From positions 1-26,638 of IMG/VR virus record IMGVR_UViG_3300013101_000070: a DNA stretch of 26,638 nt; one strand, written 5' to 3'. Shown piece by piece: positions 1 through 7,608 of this stretch; position 1 is the stretch's first letter, and every line of letters starts with the position of its first letter. Source of the stretch: a virus. The notes beneath the pieces are model-generated. The model ran no database searches. It was not told the origin of the DNA and worked only from the letters and a program-made list of their open reading frames with translations. The position numbers and the translations under genes were made by a program.

Positions 1-1259
1 ACAGCGGGAATGGTTATAGTAGTAGTACCGCCATCTTGGCCTTCATGACCAGTAAAGTCTCCGCCATCACCACCACCAGCACCACCACCACCACCACCAA
101 TTATTAAAAATTCAATCATATTAACACCAGCTGGAACTACTATGGAGCCTGCTGCACCAGAGTGGCTACCTACGCCATTATTATCTACTTGGGCTTGAAC
201 AAATGCAGTTGTGGCAATTTTTGTACTATTATCGCTCGTAGTTGGGGTTGGGGCTGTCGGCGTGCCTGTTAATGGTGGACTGACAAGAGGTGCGTAGTTA
301 TCCGTTATAAAATCTCTGCGGGTTAAATGTGCATCGTCTGTTGGTACTGACGCTGTGCCTGTCAATGAAACATTACCAGACAATTCAAGTGTCAATGTAG
401 AATCAGGGAAACCGACAGCGTTGCGTCTATCCCAAGATACATCGCCTGATGTTTCATTAAATGTTAATTGTGAACGTAATACATCAGTTGAACTGCGAAG
501 TTCGAGGCTCGTATTTGTGCTGCTTGGAGCACGTAGTATTAATATAGCATCGGCTGTAGAGTTAACAATGGATAAATTGCCAGTCATAATATCGCCAGTA
601 CGCAGAACCATCAAATCCAATTGTCCTTGAACTGTAGTCACGCCAGAGATACTACTCATACCGATAAGTCTATTAACGTCATCCGATTGTAATGATAATG
701 GACTACCGCCAAGAATTAAACCATCTAAGAATGTATCCTGACCACCACGTAAGTGAACAGTACCATCGTTGATGTGGTCTGTAAGCTCGTTTGTTACTTC
801 ACGGAAAACAGTTGTCCAACCAGCGGGTTCAAAGTTGTATAAAACTTGTTGTGTGGTATTATACCAAAGTTGTCCTATAAGTGCTTCGGTGATACCATTA
901 CCGATACCAAGGTCATACATGTCTTTTGGAACGGCACCATTTCTTGGTGAGCCAGCATTTGGAACAAAGCTTCCTGTTCCAGCAACAAAACCATCGGGGT
1001 CGTCTGTACCCTTCAAGAAATCGCCAGCTACTTTTTCTGGACAAGCATTGTTTTCCAACTGCCGATATTGGTTTTGGTTTACACCTTCACCCCATTTAAT
1101 AGCACCGAAGCCATACAGTTCGAGGTCGCTGTCTTGTGCCAAACCACCCGGACCATTCAATTCACCCGGACCAATTATGAACGAATCCGCTTCGCGTTGT
1201 GTTAAATCAAAGTTATTGTCATCAAAAGCGGTCTTTTTGATATAAAATGTTTCGGACAT
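1..1259 (-). CDS. Phage tail fibre / receptor-binding structural protein (3' end outside window)
   Basis: The frame is open from an ATG at 1259 to the window edge, about 419 codons with no stop, so the C-terminus is missing. The N-terminal part (starting MSETFYIKKT) has aspartate- and glycine-rich text typical of baseplate-attached fibre proteins. Around residues 320-350 there is a PLVSPPLTGTPTAPTP stretch followed by TKIATTAFVQAQVD, a linker seen in many lambda Stf-like and T4-like tail fibres. It is followed by a hydrophobic strand and a poly-glycine run (GGGGGGAGGGDGG), as in glycine-rich phage adhesins. A GATAAATA late-promoter-like box lies about 35 bases upstream, which fits a late virion gene. 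The fibre class is confident; which fibre it is (long, short or accessory) cannot be told. Its closest relatives would probably vary, as adhesins do. Confidence 0.85.
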   Translation of the reverse strand, partial: MSETFYIKKTAFDDNNFDLTQREADSFIIGPGELNGPGGLAQDSDLELYGFGAIKWGEGVNQNQYRQLENNACPEKVAGDFLKGTDDPDGFVAGTGSFVPNAGSPRNGAVPKDMYDLGIGNGITEALIGQLWYNTTQQVLYNFEPAGWTTVFREVTNELTDHINDGTVHLRGGQDTFLDGLILGGSPLSLQSDDVNRLIGMSSISGVTTVQGQLDLMVLRTGDIMTGNLSIVNSTADAILILRAPSSTNTSLELRSSTDVLRSQLTFNETSGDVSWDRRNAVGFPDSTLTLELSGNVSLTGTASVPTDDAHLTRRDFITDNYAPLVSPPLTGTPTAPTPTTSDNSTKIATTAFVQAQVDNNGVGSHSGAAGSIVVPAGVNMIEFLIIGGGGGGAGGGDGGDFTGHEGQDGGTTTITIPA

Positions 1260-1292
1260 CCCATTTACCTATGTAATTTTTAATTATATATC

Positions 1293-1300
1293 TATTTATC
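1293..1300 (-). promoter_or_regulatory. Late-promoter-like box for the tail fibre
   Basis: The minus strand reads GATAAATA, one base from the T4 late consensus TATAAATA. It sits about 35 bases upstream of the tail-fibre ATG. The same GATAAATA variant recurs before other genes here (4760, 17731). Confidence 0.5.
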
Positions 1301-1313
1301 ATATATATATTAA

Positions 1314-1332
1314 CCAAAAACCCGGGCGGGTA
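1314..1332 (-). terminator. Short GC-rich rho-independent terminator
   Basis: Just after the stop of the gene ending at 1337, the minus strand reads ACCC-GCCC-GGGT followed by TTTT. The stem is short (4 bp, perhaps 5), but it is all GC next to a T-run and sits between an upstream operon and the tail-fibre promoter. Confidence 0.5.
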
Positions 1333-1336
1333 AATC

Positions 1337-2023
1337 TTAAAGTTCTAATGCTGCAACACAGTCCTTCGCCAATTTCAAATCGTCGGGGTGGGCTTTAAAG
1401 CGTTTCATCCAATATTCTGGATTGATGATTCTTTCCATGATAACACGTTCTTCTGAATTGGTATTATCGCGAAAGAATTCGGTGAATTTTTTACTATTGA
1501 GGAGTATCCACGGTGATAGCCTGCGTTGGTATAATAACTGAATGATGTCGTTCGGCGCCACGATAGTAAATATATCACCCGTCCCTACACCACCCTCATC
1601 GACGATTTCAAATATTGTTTTGACTGTGACTTCTATCAGCTTTTCCGTAGACATGATTCTAGTAACCCATTCCAAATATTTGGCGTAGGCACGGTCGTCT
1701 GTCCACAGCGGTGGTTCTATGCGTTGCTTAACCATGAGTTCTATGAATGCGTTGGTGTCGGGGAGTTGGGTTCTGCGAACGAAGTCAACAAATTTCATAA
1801 ATGCTATGAAATATTTCGAATCCCTAAAAGCATTCGGGTGTGTAATTGTTGTATGGTGCTTATGTTTCATCCACGCCTTGTAAAACAAATGCGCGGCTTG
1901 TCCTTCCAAAGACCTAATGTCTTCATCTCGTTTCATTGCTTTGCAGTGATGTTTAATAAACCCTTTTTCGGTTTTTAAATGTGCATGGCAATAATCACAT
2001 TGATATTTGTTTTCTAAAGTCAC
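1337..2023 (-). CDS. Conserved phage protein of unknown function with N-terminal C2H2-like zinc finger
   Basis: The product is 228 aa. Residues 9-27 show CDYC ... HHC (C9, C12, H25/H26, C27), a single zinc-finger-like knuckle; the rest is mainly helical with conserved-looking aromatic patches (LSPWILLNSKKF). I recall similar zinc-finger proteins encoded next to the clamp-loader genes of marine T4-like phages, but with no assigned function. The start overlaps the end of the gp62-like gene by 4 bases (ATGA), so it is translationally coupled to the clamp loader and probably has a replication or transcription-related role. That role is inference only. A hairpin terminator follows the stop codon. 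Confidence 0.85.
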   Translation of the reverse strand: MTLENKYQCDYCHAHLKTEKGFIKHHCKAMKRDEDIRSLEGQAAHLFYKAWMKHKHHTTITHPNAFRDSKYFIAFMKFVDFVRRTQLPDTNAFIELMVKQRIEPPLWTDDRAYAKYLEWVTRIMSTEKLIEVTVKTIFEIVDEGGVGTGDIFTIVAPNDIIQLLYQRRLSPWILLNSKKFTEFFRDNTNSEERVIMERIINPEYWMKRFKAHPDDLKLAKDCVAALEL

Positions 2024-2511
2024 CGTTTTCTTTTAGTTTTAAGTTCTTTTTTAATGGCTTTTATTTCAGCGTCCTGCCTGCCAAGTTGTTCCGCAAGGTC
2101 AATTATGTCTGCATCTGTTAATATATTAATGGCTTCTTGTGCTTCCTTTTTACTATAGTCAAATATTTCAACAACAATTTGAACCGCGAGTGGTGTAGTG
2201 CTCGAAAGTTTTGGTTTAGTTTTAATGTACTGGTACCTATGCGCCTTACCCGAAGTGGACGCTGTCATAAGGTTAAATAATAATCTCTTATGCTTATGTA
2301 GGTGAAATACATATGGATTAACCATTTCATTTAAGAAAAATATCTGGCGGGCGTCACCCTTACAACCAGACAGCCAGCGCAAGAACACAATCGGTGCAAA
2401 TTCTTTTAAGTTTTCTTCAGACAGCGTATCGTAGTATCCAACGTTTTTGGTGCTGATATTACTTAACATCGGGAAAAGGTCTATCTTGTATGTTTTCTTT
2501 TTAGCTACCAT
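2020..2511 (-). CDS. 62: Sliding-clamp loader small subunit (gp62-like)
   Basis: The product is 163 aa. In T4, gp62 forms one subunit of the gp44(4)/gp62(1) loader that places the gp45 clamp on DNA. The text YYDTLSEENLKEFAPIVFLRWLSG followed by NEMVNPYVFHLHKHK (residues about 26-95) resembles what I recall of gp62 homologues in marine T4-like phages, and the C-terminus is a charged helix. It starts inside the last codons of the 2501-2839 gene and ends overlapping the 2023 gene. Its position two genes downstream of the gp44-like ATPase supports the call. Sequence identity to T4 gp62 itself is low by eye, so the call rests on the family pattern and context. Confidence 0.75.
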   Translation of the reverse strand: MVAKKKTYKIDLFPMLSNISTKNVGYYDTLSEENLKEFAPIVFLRWLSGCKGDARQIFFLNEMVNPYVFHLHKHKRLLFNLMTASTSGKAHRYQYIKTKPKLSSTTPLAVQIVVEIFDYSKKEAQEAINILTDADIIDLAEQLGRQDAEIKAIKKELKTKRKR

Positions 2512-2839
2512 CAGGCGTTCTCATCTTCTTACCGCAAAATTTACATTCAACATAACCATCCTTTTTAATAAGGTGTTCGTATGGGTGAATGCATTCCTTA
2601 ACCATAACACCACGAAGGTCTGCAATCTTATCAAGCATAGGTTGTTTTTCTTCTGCTATGATAGTAAGAATCTTTTCTTCTATCGGGTGTAATTGTTCTA
2701 ACAAAGCTTCCATGTTTTTAAGCTTACGCTTCCACGCAGTTTTTTCACTGCGGTTGGCATGGTTTGCGATTGATTCTAATTGTAACCGAAGGTCTGCTTG
2801 TTCTTCAGTTTCATTTTCGGGTTTCTTACGTCTAGCCAT
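2501..2839 (-). CDS. Conserved phage protein with C-terminal zinc-ribbon-like motif
   Basis: The product is 112 aa. The first 75 residues are charged and helical, with a likely coiled coil. The C-terminus carries C-I-H-P then CKFCGKK (residues about 83-105), which could bind a zinc ion through two cysteines, one histidine and one further cysteine. It lies between the gp44-like and gp62-like genes, two bases after the former and overlapping the latter by 11 bases, so all three are one transcription unit. Similar small proteins in the clamp-loader cluster of marine myophages have no known function as far as I know. A loader accessory or DNA-binding role is inference. Confidence 0.8.
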   Translation of the reverse strand: MARRKKPENETEEQADLRLQLESIANHANRSEKTAWKRKLKNMEALLEQLHPIEEKILTIIAEEKQPMLDKIADLRGVMVKECIHPYEHLIKKDGYVECKFCGKKMRTPDGS

Positions 2840-2841
2840 GA

Positions 2842-3777
2842 TTACACCTGCGACAGTTCAATAAACATTGCTGCTGCATTGATTTCTGGGTCTGCAACAA
2901 TACTGTTTTTGTATAGATGGTTAGCGATGGTTATCATACCCACTTCCCAATTTTCTTTATTCTTGAACTTAGATGACTTGTCTAAGTTTTCGTATAGGAA
3001 GCGGTATACTGCTGTCCATTCTTCTGGTGCTACATTGGTGCACGCGAGGTGGCGGGCGTCGTCCCACTTATCAGCTGCTATTAAATCTAATAGGGCGAAC
3101 TTATAGTCGCCTGCTTCTGCTGCTCCCACGAAGGACATCAACTGTCCAGAAATAGAATTCTGTTGTAATAAATTTACAATCTTGCGAATGTCTGGATATC
3201 CAACGGCGATATACTTGTCGAGTTTATCAAGGTCGAAAGTTATGTCTTCACTAATTAGAATCTTTGCACAAAATTCAGTGATGTCGTTTTTGTTGCCAGC
3301 TTTGAATCTATAGTGTTGTGACCGCGATTTTAAAGCAGGCATTATTTTATGGTCATAGTTACATGTCAATATAAAACGCGCTTGTGATATTGGGTCTTCC
3401 ATGTACTTACGAAGAACCGCCTGTGCGGGTTGTGATAAGTAATCTGCTTCTTCCATCAATATGATTTTGAAACCACCCATGGCGAATGTGCTAATGAAAC
3501 CCTTAATTACATCGCGCATGTGGTCAACGGAGTTTTCATCGGAAGCGTTGATTACTAAAACGTCTGCGGATTCAAATCCAATTTCATCAATTAATATCTG
3601 CGCTATTGTTGTTTTGCCTGAACCCTGAACACCGGATAGTAAAAGGTGAGGGATTGTTTTATCCGCGACCATCTGACTGAATGCTTTTTTATGCCCTTCA
3701 TCGTGGAATACGTATTCATCAAGCGTGGTTGGTCTGTACTTTTCGCACCATAGAAGATGCTTGGAACTGTTTATCAT
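2842..3777 (-). CDS. 44: Sliding-clamp loader large subunit, AAA+ ATPase (gp44-like)
   Basis: The product is 311 aa, close to T4 gp44 (319 aa). It hydrolyses ATP to open and load the sliding clamp. The N-terminus has the loader signature WCEKYRPTTLDEYV (10-23), the Walker A is GVQGSGKT (49-56), the Walker B-like strand is IILMEEAD (about 105-111), and the sensor/arginine-finger region reads SRSQHYRF in place of the usual SRC. The Walker B has EEAD where most loaders have DE-D. The start has GGAG ten bases upstream. A TTGACA-17-TATTAT promoter lies 28-56 bases upstream, so this gene opens the clamp-loader operon. Confidence 0.95.
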   Translation of the reverse strand: MINSSKHLLWCEKYRPTTLDEYVFHDEGHKKAFSQMVADKTIPHLLLSGVQGSGKTTIAQILIDEIGFESADVLVINASDENSVDHMRDVIKGFISTFAMGGFKIILMEEADYLSQPAQAVLRKYMEDPISQARFILTCNYDHKIMPALKSRSQHYRFKAGNKNDITEFCAKILISEDITFDLDKLDKYIAVGYPDIRKIVNLLQQNSISGQLMSFVGAAEAGDYKFALLDLIAADKWDDARHLACTNVAPEEWTAVYRFLYENLDKSSKFKNKENWEVGMITIANHLYKNSIVADPEINAAAMFIELSQV

Positions 3778-3804
3778 TATTATTATTCTCCAATTTATCG
3801 AAGA

Positions 3805-3833
3805 ATAATACTACATCAGTAAGCTGTTGTCAA
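3805..3833 (-). promoter_or_regulatory. Sigma70-like promoter of the clamp-loader operon
   Basis: The minus strand shows -35 TTGACA (3828-3833), a 17-base spacer, and -10 TATTAT (3805-3810). It is near consensus and lies 28 bases before the ATG at 3777. Confidence 0.8.
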
Positions 3834-3846
3834 CTACTTTAAAAGG

Positions 3847-4737
3847 TTATTTATTCTTCCGCAATGAATGAGCTGGTAGTTTCTTTGATGCTGTATCTGT
3901 ATCACTATGACCATGCATAGCCGCTTTAGCTTTAACTACTGGTTTCGACTTCGGCTGTTTCGGAGGTGCCGCGACAATCTTATCATGATTTTCATGTAGA
4001 TGTTTTTTAACACCGCCTGCGTTATACACAAGAACCTTATTAGTTCCAAGTGTTAACCAAACAGCTAGTGGGTCGAACACGAAGATTAACATAAGGATTA
4101 ACCACTTAACGGCTTCGTCAGTATCGGTGTCAAACGCACCGGCGATAAAGATGATTGCTCCGATATGAACTTCAGTGATTAACTTTTCTTGTTTTAGTTT
4201 CGATACCGCTAAGGTCTTGTTACTTATCTGTTTTGTATATGAAGCAATATCAGTACGAATGGTTTCTAATTCTGGACCATACGACTTCTGTAGCCGTTGG
4301 CGACCCGTAATATAGTTGTTTGGTAGTGACGCAATATCGTCGTCGATTTGCTTTTTACGTAGAATATTTTCATTCTTAAACGCAATCAGTTCTTCTTGTT
4401 CGGATGTAAGTAGTTCAATTTGTTGCTCTTGTTGTTTAAGACCAAGCGTATCTTGTTGATAGCCTTGCGATAAGAAGCCGAATATGCCTGCGGAGGTTAT
4501 CAACATCATAATGCCAATACCAATGTACCCGTATGCTTTACTTCCCCGTGATTCTAAAAACGAATACCGATATATGTACGATACTGCAACCAACTTACCA
4601 TATTCAATAGCAATACCCATAGCAATAATTTCCCAGAACCAACCAGAAAAAATAGATGCTAATCCATATATACTAAAGTAACCTGCGACCGTAGCCAGTA
4701 ATGCTGCGCTAGTCGCCAGAAAGAAAACAAATCCCAT
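3847..4737 (-). CDS. Multi-pass membrane protein with central coiled coil
   Basis: The product is 296 aa. Hydrophobic segments at about 3-25, 33-56, 70-90 and 188-231 are predicted membrane spans. Between them, residues 95-185 are rich in Q, E and K with heptad-like leucines, giving a long coiled coil on one side of the membrane. The tail from about 245 is basic and proline/alanine rich. I recall proteins with this layout in marine myophages, often named only coil-containing protein. The start has GGAG nine bases upstream, and a GATAAATACTATT late-like promoter precedes it, so it is probably made late. Functions such as lysis timing or inner-membrane remodelling are possible, but nothing in the sequence decides. 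Confidence 0.85.
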   Translation of the reverse strand: MGFVFFLATSAALLATVAGYFSIYGLASIFSGWFWEIIAMGIAIEYGKLVAVSYIYRYSFLESRGSKAYGYIGIGIMMLITSAGIFGFLSQGYQQDTLGLKQQEQQIELLTSEQEELIAFKNENILRKKQIDDDIASLPNNYITGRQRLQKSYGPELETIRTDIASYTKQISNKTLAVSKLKQEKLITEVHIGAIIFIAGAFDTDTDEAVKWLILMLIFVFDPLAVWLTLGTNKVLVYNAGGVKKHLHENHDKIVAAPPKQPKSKPVVKAKAAMHGHSDTDTASKKLPAHSLRKNK

Positions 4738-4759
4738 AACAAATCTCCATTTGAAATAG

Positions 4760-4767
4760 TATTTATC
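4760..4767 (-). promoter_or_regulatory. Late-promoter-like box
   Basis: The minus strand reads GATAAATA followed by CTATT, matching the extended T4 late consensus TATAAATACTATT except for the first base. It lies 22 bases upstream of the ATG at 4737. Confidence 0.6.
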
Positions 4768-4779
4768 AATCTTAGAAGA

Positions 4780-5091
4780 TTAGTCTTCTACCGCCATAAC
4801 AACCGATTCATCACTATACCAGAACGTATCATTATCAAATTCGACAGCTTCTGACCATTTCAATGCTTCAATAAGCACCTTATCACCCGATTTGAACTCT
4901 GTAATATCGGCACCACAATTTTCAACTATAACCCAGCGTGGTTGTTTGGCGCTTTCGTCATAACTTGACATGGTGAAACCAAATTCTGTGGTTTCTTCGA
5001 ATTGCGTTCTGCGTTTTTCTAAGTCTGTGCGGATGACAACTTTGTCTACAAACTTAAATGTAAATCGTATTCCTAGAGGTTTTAATATCAT
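4780..5091 (-). CDS. Small GroES-like (co-chaperonin fold) candidate
   Basis: The product is 103 aa, close to GroES (97 aa) and T4 gp31 (111 aa). It begins with KPLGIRFTFK, as GroES begins with a conserved RPL-R pattern. Residues 21-49 form a polar stretch where the mobile loop would be. Then come PRWVIVENCG and KSGDKVLIEA (65-77), which match the GroES GP-V..GD.V.F barrel strands, and the C-terminus SVVMAVED parallels the GroES ILAVLE end. If correct it would cap the host GroEL for folding phage proteins, as gp31 does for the capsid protein. The start overlaps the stop of the upstream gene (ATGA). The hydrophobic tripeptide normally found in the mobile loop is not obvious, so this remains a candidate. 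Confidence 0.5.
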   Translation of the reverse strand: MILKPLGIRFTFKFVDKVVIRTDLEKRRTQFEETTEFGFTMSSYDESAKQPRWVIVENCGADITEFKSGDKVLIEALKWSEAVEFDNDTFWYSDESVVMAVED

Positions 5092-5471
5092 TCTGATTCC
5101 TGTGGTTCTTTTTTAGGTCGAGCGACTTGTTTAGTCGTTTTTCTTTTAACTACTTTCTTTTTCTCTTCCTTGACAGGTTCAACACTTTCTTCTACAGCTG
5201 CAAGTGCTTCTGATACAACTTCCTTAGTATCTTCTTCGATGTGCGATTCGTCAACAGTGGCAGCTGGCTCTGGTAATTCAGGGGCAACGTCTTTGTTGGT
5301 TTCGTCAACTACATTCTGTGCTTTTTTTATTCTGCGCTTTAATCTGTTTTCAATAAAATCTTGGCGAGCTTTTACTTCAAGTGGCGCTGGTGATGATGCA
5401 ATTTGTTTCTTAATTTGCATTAAGTCAAAATCTACAATCGCTCCTTTTGCACTTCGTACTTTTTTACCCAT
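5088..5471 (-). CDS. Conserved marine-phage protein of unknown function, acidic/basic low-complexity C-terminus
   Basis: The product is 127 aa from the ATG at 5471, chosen because GGAG lies seven bases upstream; an ATG four codons earlier lacks this. The N-terminal half (starting MGKKVRSAKG, with VDFDLMQIKKQIASSP and FIENRLKRRIKK) is the ordered, conserved-looking part; I recall similar N-termini in cyanophage and other marine T4-like proteins of unknown role. The second half is glutamate, valine and alanine rich and ends in a lysine-rich tail (KKKVVKRKTTKQVARPKK) that could bind nucleic acid. It is coupled to the GroES-like gene through an ATGA overlap. Confidence 0.8.
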   Translation of the reverse strand: MGKKVRSAKGAIVDFDLMQIKKQIASSPAPLEVKARQDFIENRLKRRIKKAQNVVDETNKDVAPELPEPAATVDESHIEEDTKEVVSEALAAVEESVEPVKEEKKKVVKRKTTKQVARPKKEPQESE

Positions 5472-5488
5472 TATAATCTCCACATATA

Positions 5489-6049
5489 TTATTCGGTTCT
5501 TAAGAATTCTTCTATATTTAGTCCATACTTAAAGCTGTCCACGTCGTGCACGCCCATCAAGTATAAAACATAAGAAGAAACGCTGCTTCCGCGTCCAACT
5601 CCCCAAACCACATTATTTTCTATAAGGGTATTTATAACAAAAATTAAAGTACGTAACACATCCATTAATTCAAGCTTTTTATATAATTCCAATTCGTCAG
5701 CTACGCGTTGCGCACGAAGTGCTAATTTATCATCGTTTGGGGATTGTTCCATTAATTTTGCCACAACGTATTCTGTAATGTTGATGTTCTTATATTCATC
5801 AGGTATGTGCCAGTCGTATGATAATGGACGTATGTTCTCTTTTATACCAATCCTTTCCGACTTTAACGTTACGCTTCTATTGTATTGTTTAATGTCTGGT
5901 GTTAATTCACTTACATAAAGTCCTTTAGTACTTTTACGATTCAATATAGCATGTAAAAGTTCATCGGCGGTAACCGTCGAATCGCCATCGTACCAAAGAA
6001 GCCTTTCAGTAAGTTCAGTATTAAGAGAAGCTGCTGTCGTAACTTCCAT
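5489..6049 (-). CDS. Short relative of DNA polymerase III alpha subunit
   Basis: The product is 186 aa from the ATG at 6049; an upstream GTG at 6082 lies deeper in the preceding gene and is less likely. The C-terminal part, VWGVGRGSSVSSYVLYLMGV then DVDSFKYGLNIEEFLR, matches the GRGSGAGSLVAY...DP..Y.L.FERFLN region of bacterial DnaE/PolC, which is where the polymerase palm begins. The protein ends straight after this motif, so the catalytic aspartates that follow in a true polymerase are absent. Comparable proteins are annotated in some T4-like phages as polymerase III alpha-like. Its role is unknown; it cannot polymerise alone. It could be a relic, or a domain reused for binding. Confidence 0.7.
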   Translation of the reverse strand: MEVTTAASLNTELTERLLWYDGDSTVTADELLHAILNRKSTKGLYVSELTPDIKQYNRSVTLKSERIGIKENIRPLSYDWHIPDEYKNINITEYVVAKLMEQSPNDDKLALRAQRVADELELYKKLELMDVLRTLIFVINTLIENNVVWGVGRGSSVSSYVLYLMGVHDVDSFKYGLNIEEFLRTE

Positions 6050-6464
6050 CACTAGTGTCCAAATTTGGCGTAGCAGGACCACTAAGGTCTACTGGCGGTT
6101 GTACTGGCATTACTGGCACTGGCGGCTTATCTTGCGCCGTCATAACTTGACCAGCAGGAACCCCACCCGCAGGTGGTGGTGGCGGTGGAATATGCGCAGC
6201 GGTCATTTGATGTGGGTTTCCTTGTACTGGCATAACATTAAATGCGGGGTTACTTGTAGGTTTAATATAGCCTTCAAGCATCTTTGCCAATGCGGATGCA
6301 TCTACCGCAGACTTTGGCTCAATTATACCATCAATCTTTTCGCGTATTAATTTCCATTGGTCGGCAGACGGTGCCCAAGCTTCTGGTTGCAATTCTTCCA
6401 CACCACTAAGCCATGCGCGGAATTCCGCCAGTGTTTGTTTTTTTACTCTTCTCCTACCAGCCAT
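6021..6464 (-). CDS. Conserved phage protein, proline-rich, unknown function (paralogue of the neighbour)
   Basis: The product is 147 aa. The N-terminal 50 residues form a helical module, EFRAWLSGVEEL ... QWKLIREKIDGI, which resembles the N-terminus of the preceding gene product (EYQAWITGLYRG ... LDLIAEMASKIA). The rest is low complexity with PPPPPPAGGVPAG and several MPVQ/PV repeats, likely disordered. It begins at the stop of the upstream gene and its 3' end overlaps the polymerase-III-like gene by 29 bases. I recall the helical module in hypothetical proteins of marine T4-like phages; no function is known to me. Confidence 0.8.
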   Translation of the reverse strand: MAGRRRVKKQTLAEFRAWLSGVEELQPEAWAPSADQWKLIREKIDGIIEPKSAVDASALAKMLEGYIKPTSNPAFNVMPVQGNPHQMTAAHIPPPPPPAGGVPAGQVMTAQDKPPVPVMPVQPPVDLSGPATPNLDTSDGSYDSSFS

Positions 6465-7054
6465 TACTTATTTCCTTTCATTAATTTCTTTTTGATTGCG
6501 ACAAGTCTATCTTTTGTAGAAGGAGTGTTGTCTATGCTGACTTCGTTCTTTACAGACCGTTCACGAATTTTAGCTAATATATCTTCCGCACAATAGTGCT
6601 CAACTACTGCATTATTTTCTTCAGGCGTTTTACCACCGTATGTTTGGACTGGGTATGGCGCATACGTACCAATAGGCGATGCACCATAGTCGCCACAGCC
6701 AGAGGCGAAACCACCTATAGCAATACTAGATGGTGCGATACCATTTACATCAGTGAAGCCGATTGTCGCATCGTCGCCTATTGTTATATTGCCGCCATCT
6801 TGTCCGACAGTGCCACACATAGGTTGATTTTCCCACCACGGTGTTTCGTCTGGTTGTTCATAGGTTGGTGTAGGTATAGTCCAAGGAATCGATGGGTATT
6901 GTACATCAGGCGCGATTTTACTTGCCATTTCTGCAATCAAGTCCAAACTTTCTTTGCTTGGTTCAGCACTACCGATACCACGATATAAGCCTGTAATCCA
7001 AGCTTGATATTCTTCAACGGTTATTGTTTCTTTTTCTTCAACATTTTTGTTCAT
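6464..7054 (-). CDS. Conserved phage protein of unknown function with glycine-rich middle
   Basis: The product is 196 aa. Residues about 12-50 carry the EYQAWITGLYRGIG helical module shared with the next gene. The middle (80-145) is glycine, aspartate and isoleucine rich with cysteines (C80, and a CGDYG) and may be extended or beta-structured. The C-terminus is a basic helix (KDRLVAIKKKLMKGNK). A strong AAGGAGA ribosome site sits eight bases upstream. It could be a structural or assembly protein, but there is no recognised domain. Confidence 0.8.
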   Translation of the reverse strand: MNKNVEEKETITVEEYQAWITGLYRGIGSAEPSKESLDLIAEMASKIAPDVQYPSIPWTIPTPTYEQPDETPWWENQPMCGTVGQDGGNITIGDDATIGFTDVNGIAPSSIAIGGFASGCGDYGASPIGTYAPYPVQTYGGKTPEENNAVVEHYCAEDILAKIRERSVKNEVSIDNTPSTKDRLVAIKKKLMKGNK

Positions 7055-7064
7055 TTGGTTCTCC

Positions 7065-7550
7065 TTATATTATATCGCCAACGACTTTGTCTTTAAGGTA
7101 TTTATTATACGCATCGGACGGCGCGACATTAACCCAAGAGGTTGGGTCTATTGGGTGGCAAAGCATTTGATACTTGTTCAAAGACGGTCCCACATTTTGA
7201 TGATTTATTTTATAGTCAATTACTTGGATTGGTTCCAATTCTACGTTCACCATGTCCATGCCATACACAAGCGCCTTAAATTCCTTACCTGCCAGTTCGG
7301 ATATCTCTACTACATCCAGTTGATAAGTTTCCTCATCGGATATAAGAATATTCCAGTTGGCGGGTAAGTCGAAAGTAAACCCGCGCACGCGAAGCGTAAT
7401 CGTCGGGCAGATAACTTCCTCAAATACTAAAAGCGGGGAAAGTGTAAAGTCCATCATATTTAAATCGAGGACATACATGTATTGGGATAATACTGGACCT
7501 TGTATACAGTCCAGCAATATTGCGTCGTTGTTTTCGTCAAATATTAGCAT
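7065..7550 (-). CDS. Conserved phage protein of unknown function
   Basis: The product is 161 aa, mostly beta-strand-like and acidic, with no membrane span. Phrases such as FDLPANWNILISDEETYQLDVVEISELAGKEF (read in parts) and CHPIDPTSWVNVAPSDAYNKYLKD resemble proteins I recall from marine myophages near uvsW, without known function. A near-consensus TTGACT-17-TATAAT promoter lies 30 bases upstream, overlapping the end of uvsW. The leader carries an AATAACAATAATAA stretch seen before other genes in this window. The gene heads the run of unknown genes ending near 5088. Confidence 0.8.
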   Translation of the reverse strand: MLIFDENNDAILLDCIQGPVLSQYMYVLDLNMMDFTLSPLLVFEEVICPTITLRVRGFTFDLPANWNILISDEETYQLDVVEISELAGKEFKALVYGMDMVNVELEPIQVIDYKINHQNVGPSLNKYQMLCHPIDPTSWVNVAPSDAYNKYLKDKVVGDII

Positions 7551-7579
7551 ATTATTTTTATTATTATTGTTATTTGTGT

Positions 7580-7608
7580 ATTATAGACCATTATTAATCA
7601 ATAGTCAA
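7580..7608 (-). promoter_or_regulatory. Sigma70-like promoter before the 7065-7550 gene
   Basis: The minus strand has -35 TTGACT (7603-7608), a 17-base spacer, and -10 TATAAT (7580-7585). The -35 overlaps the last codons of uvsW, so this unit can be read independently of the recombination operon. Confidence 0.8.

Noticed and set aside
355-1245. Plus-strand open frames of 91 and 158 codons
   Set aside because: They run antisense to the tail-fibre gene, whose protein text is clearly phage-like; the plus-strand translations look random.
5629-5636. Exact TATAAATA on the minus strand
   Set aside because: It lies inside the polymerase-III-like gene, about 160 bases before the next start; chance occurrence in AT-rich coding DNA is likely.
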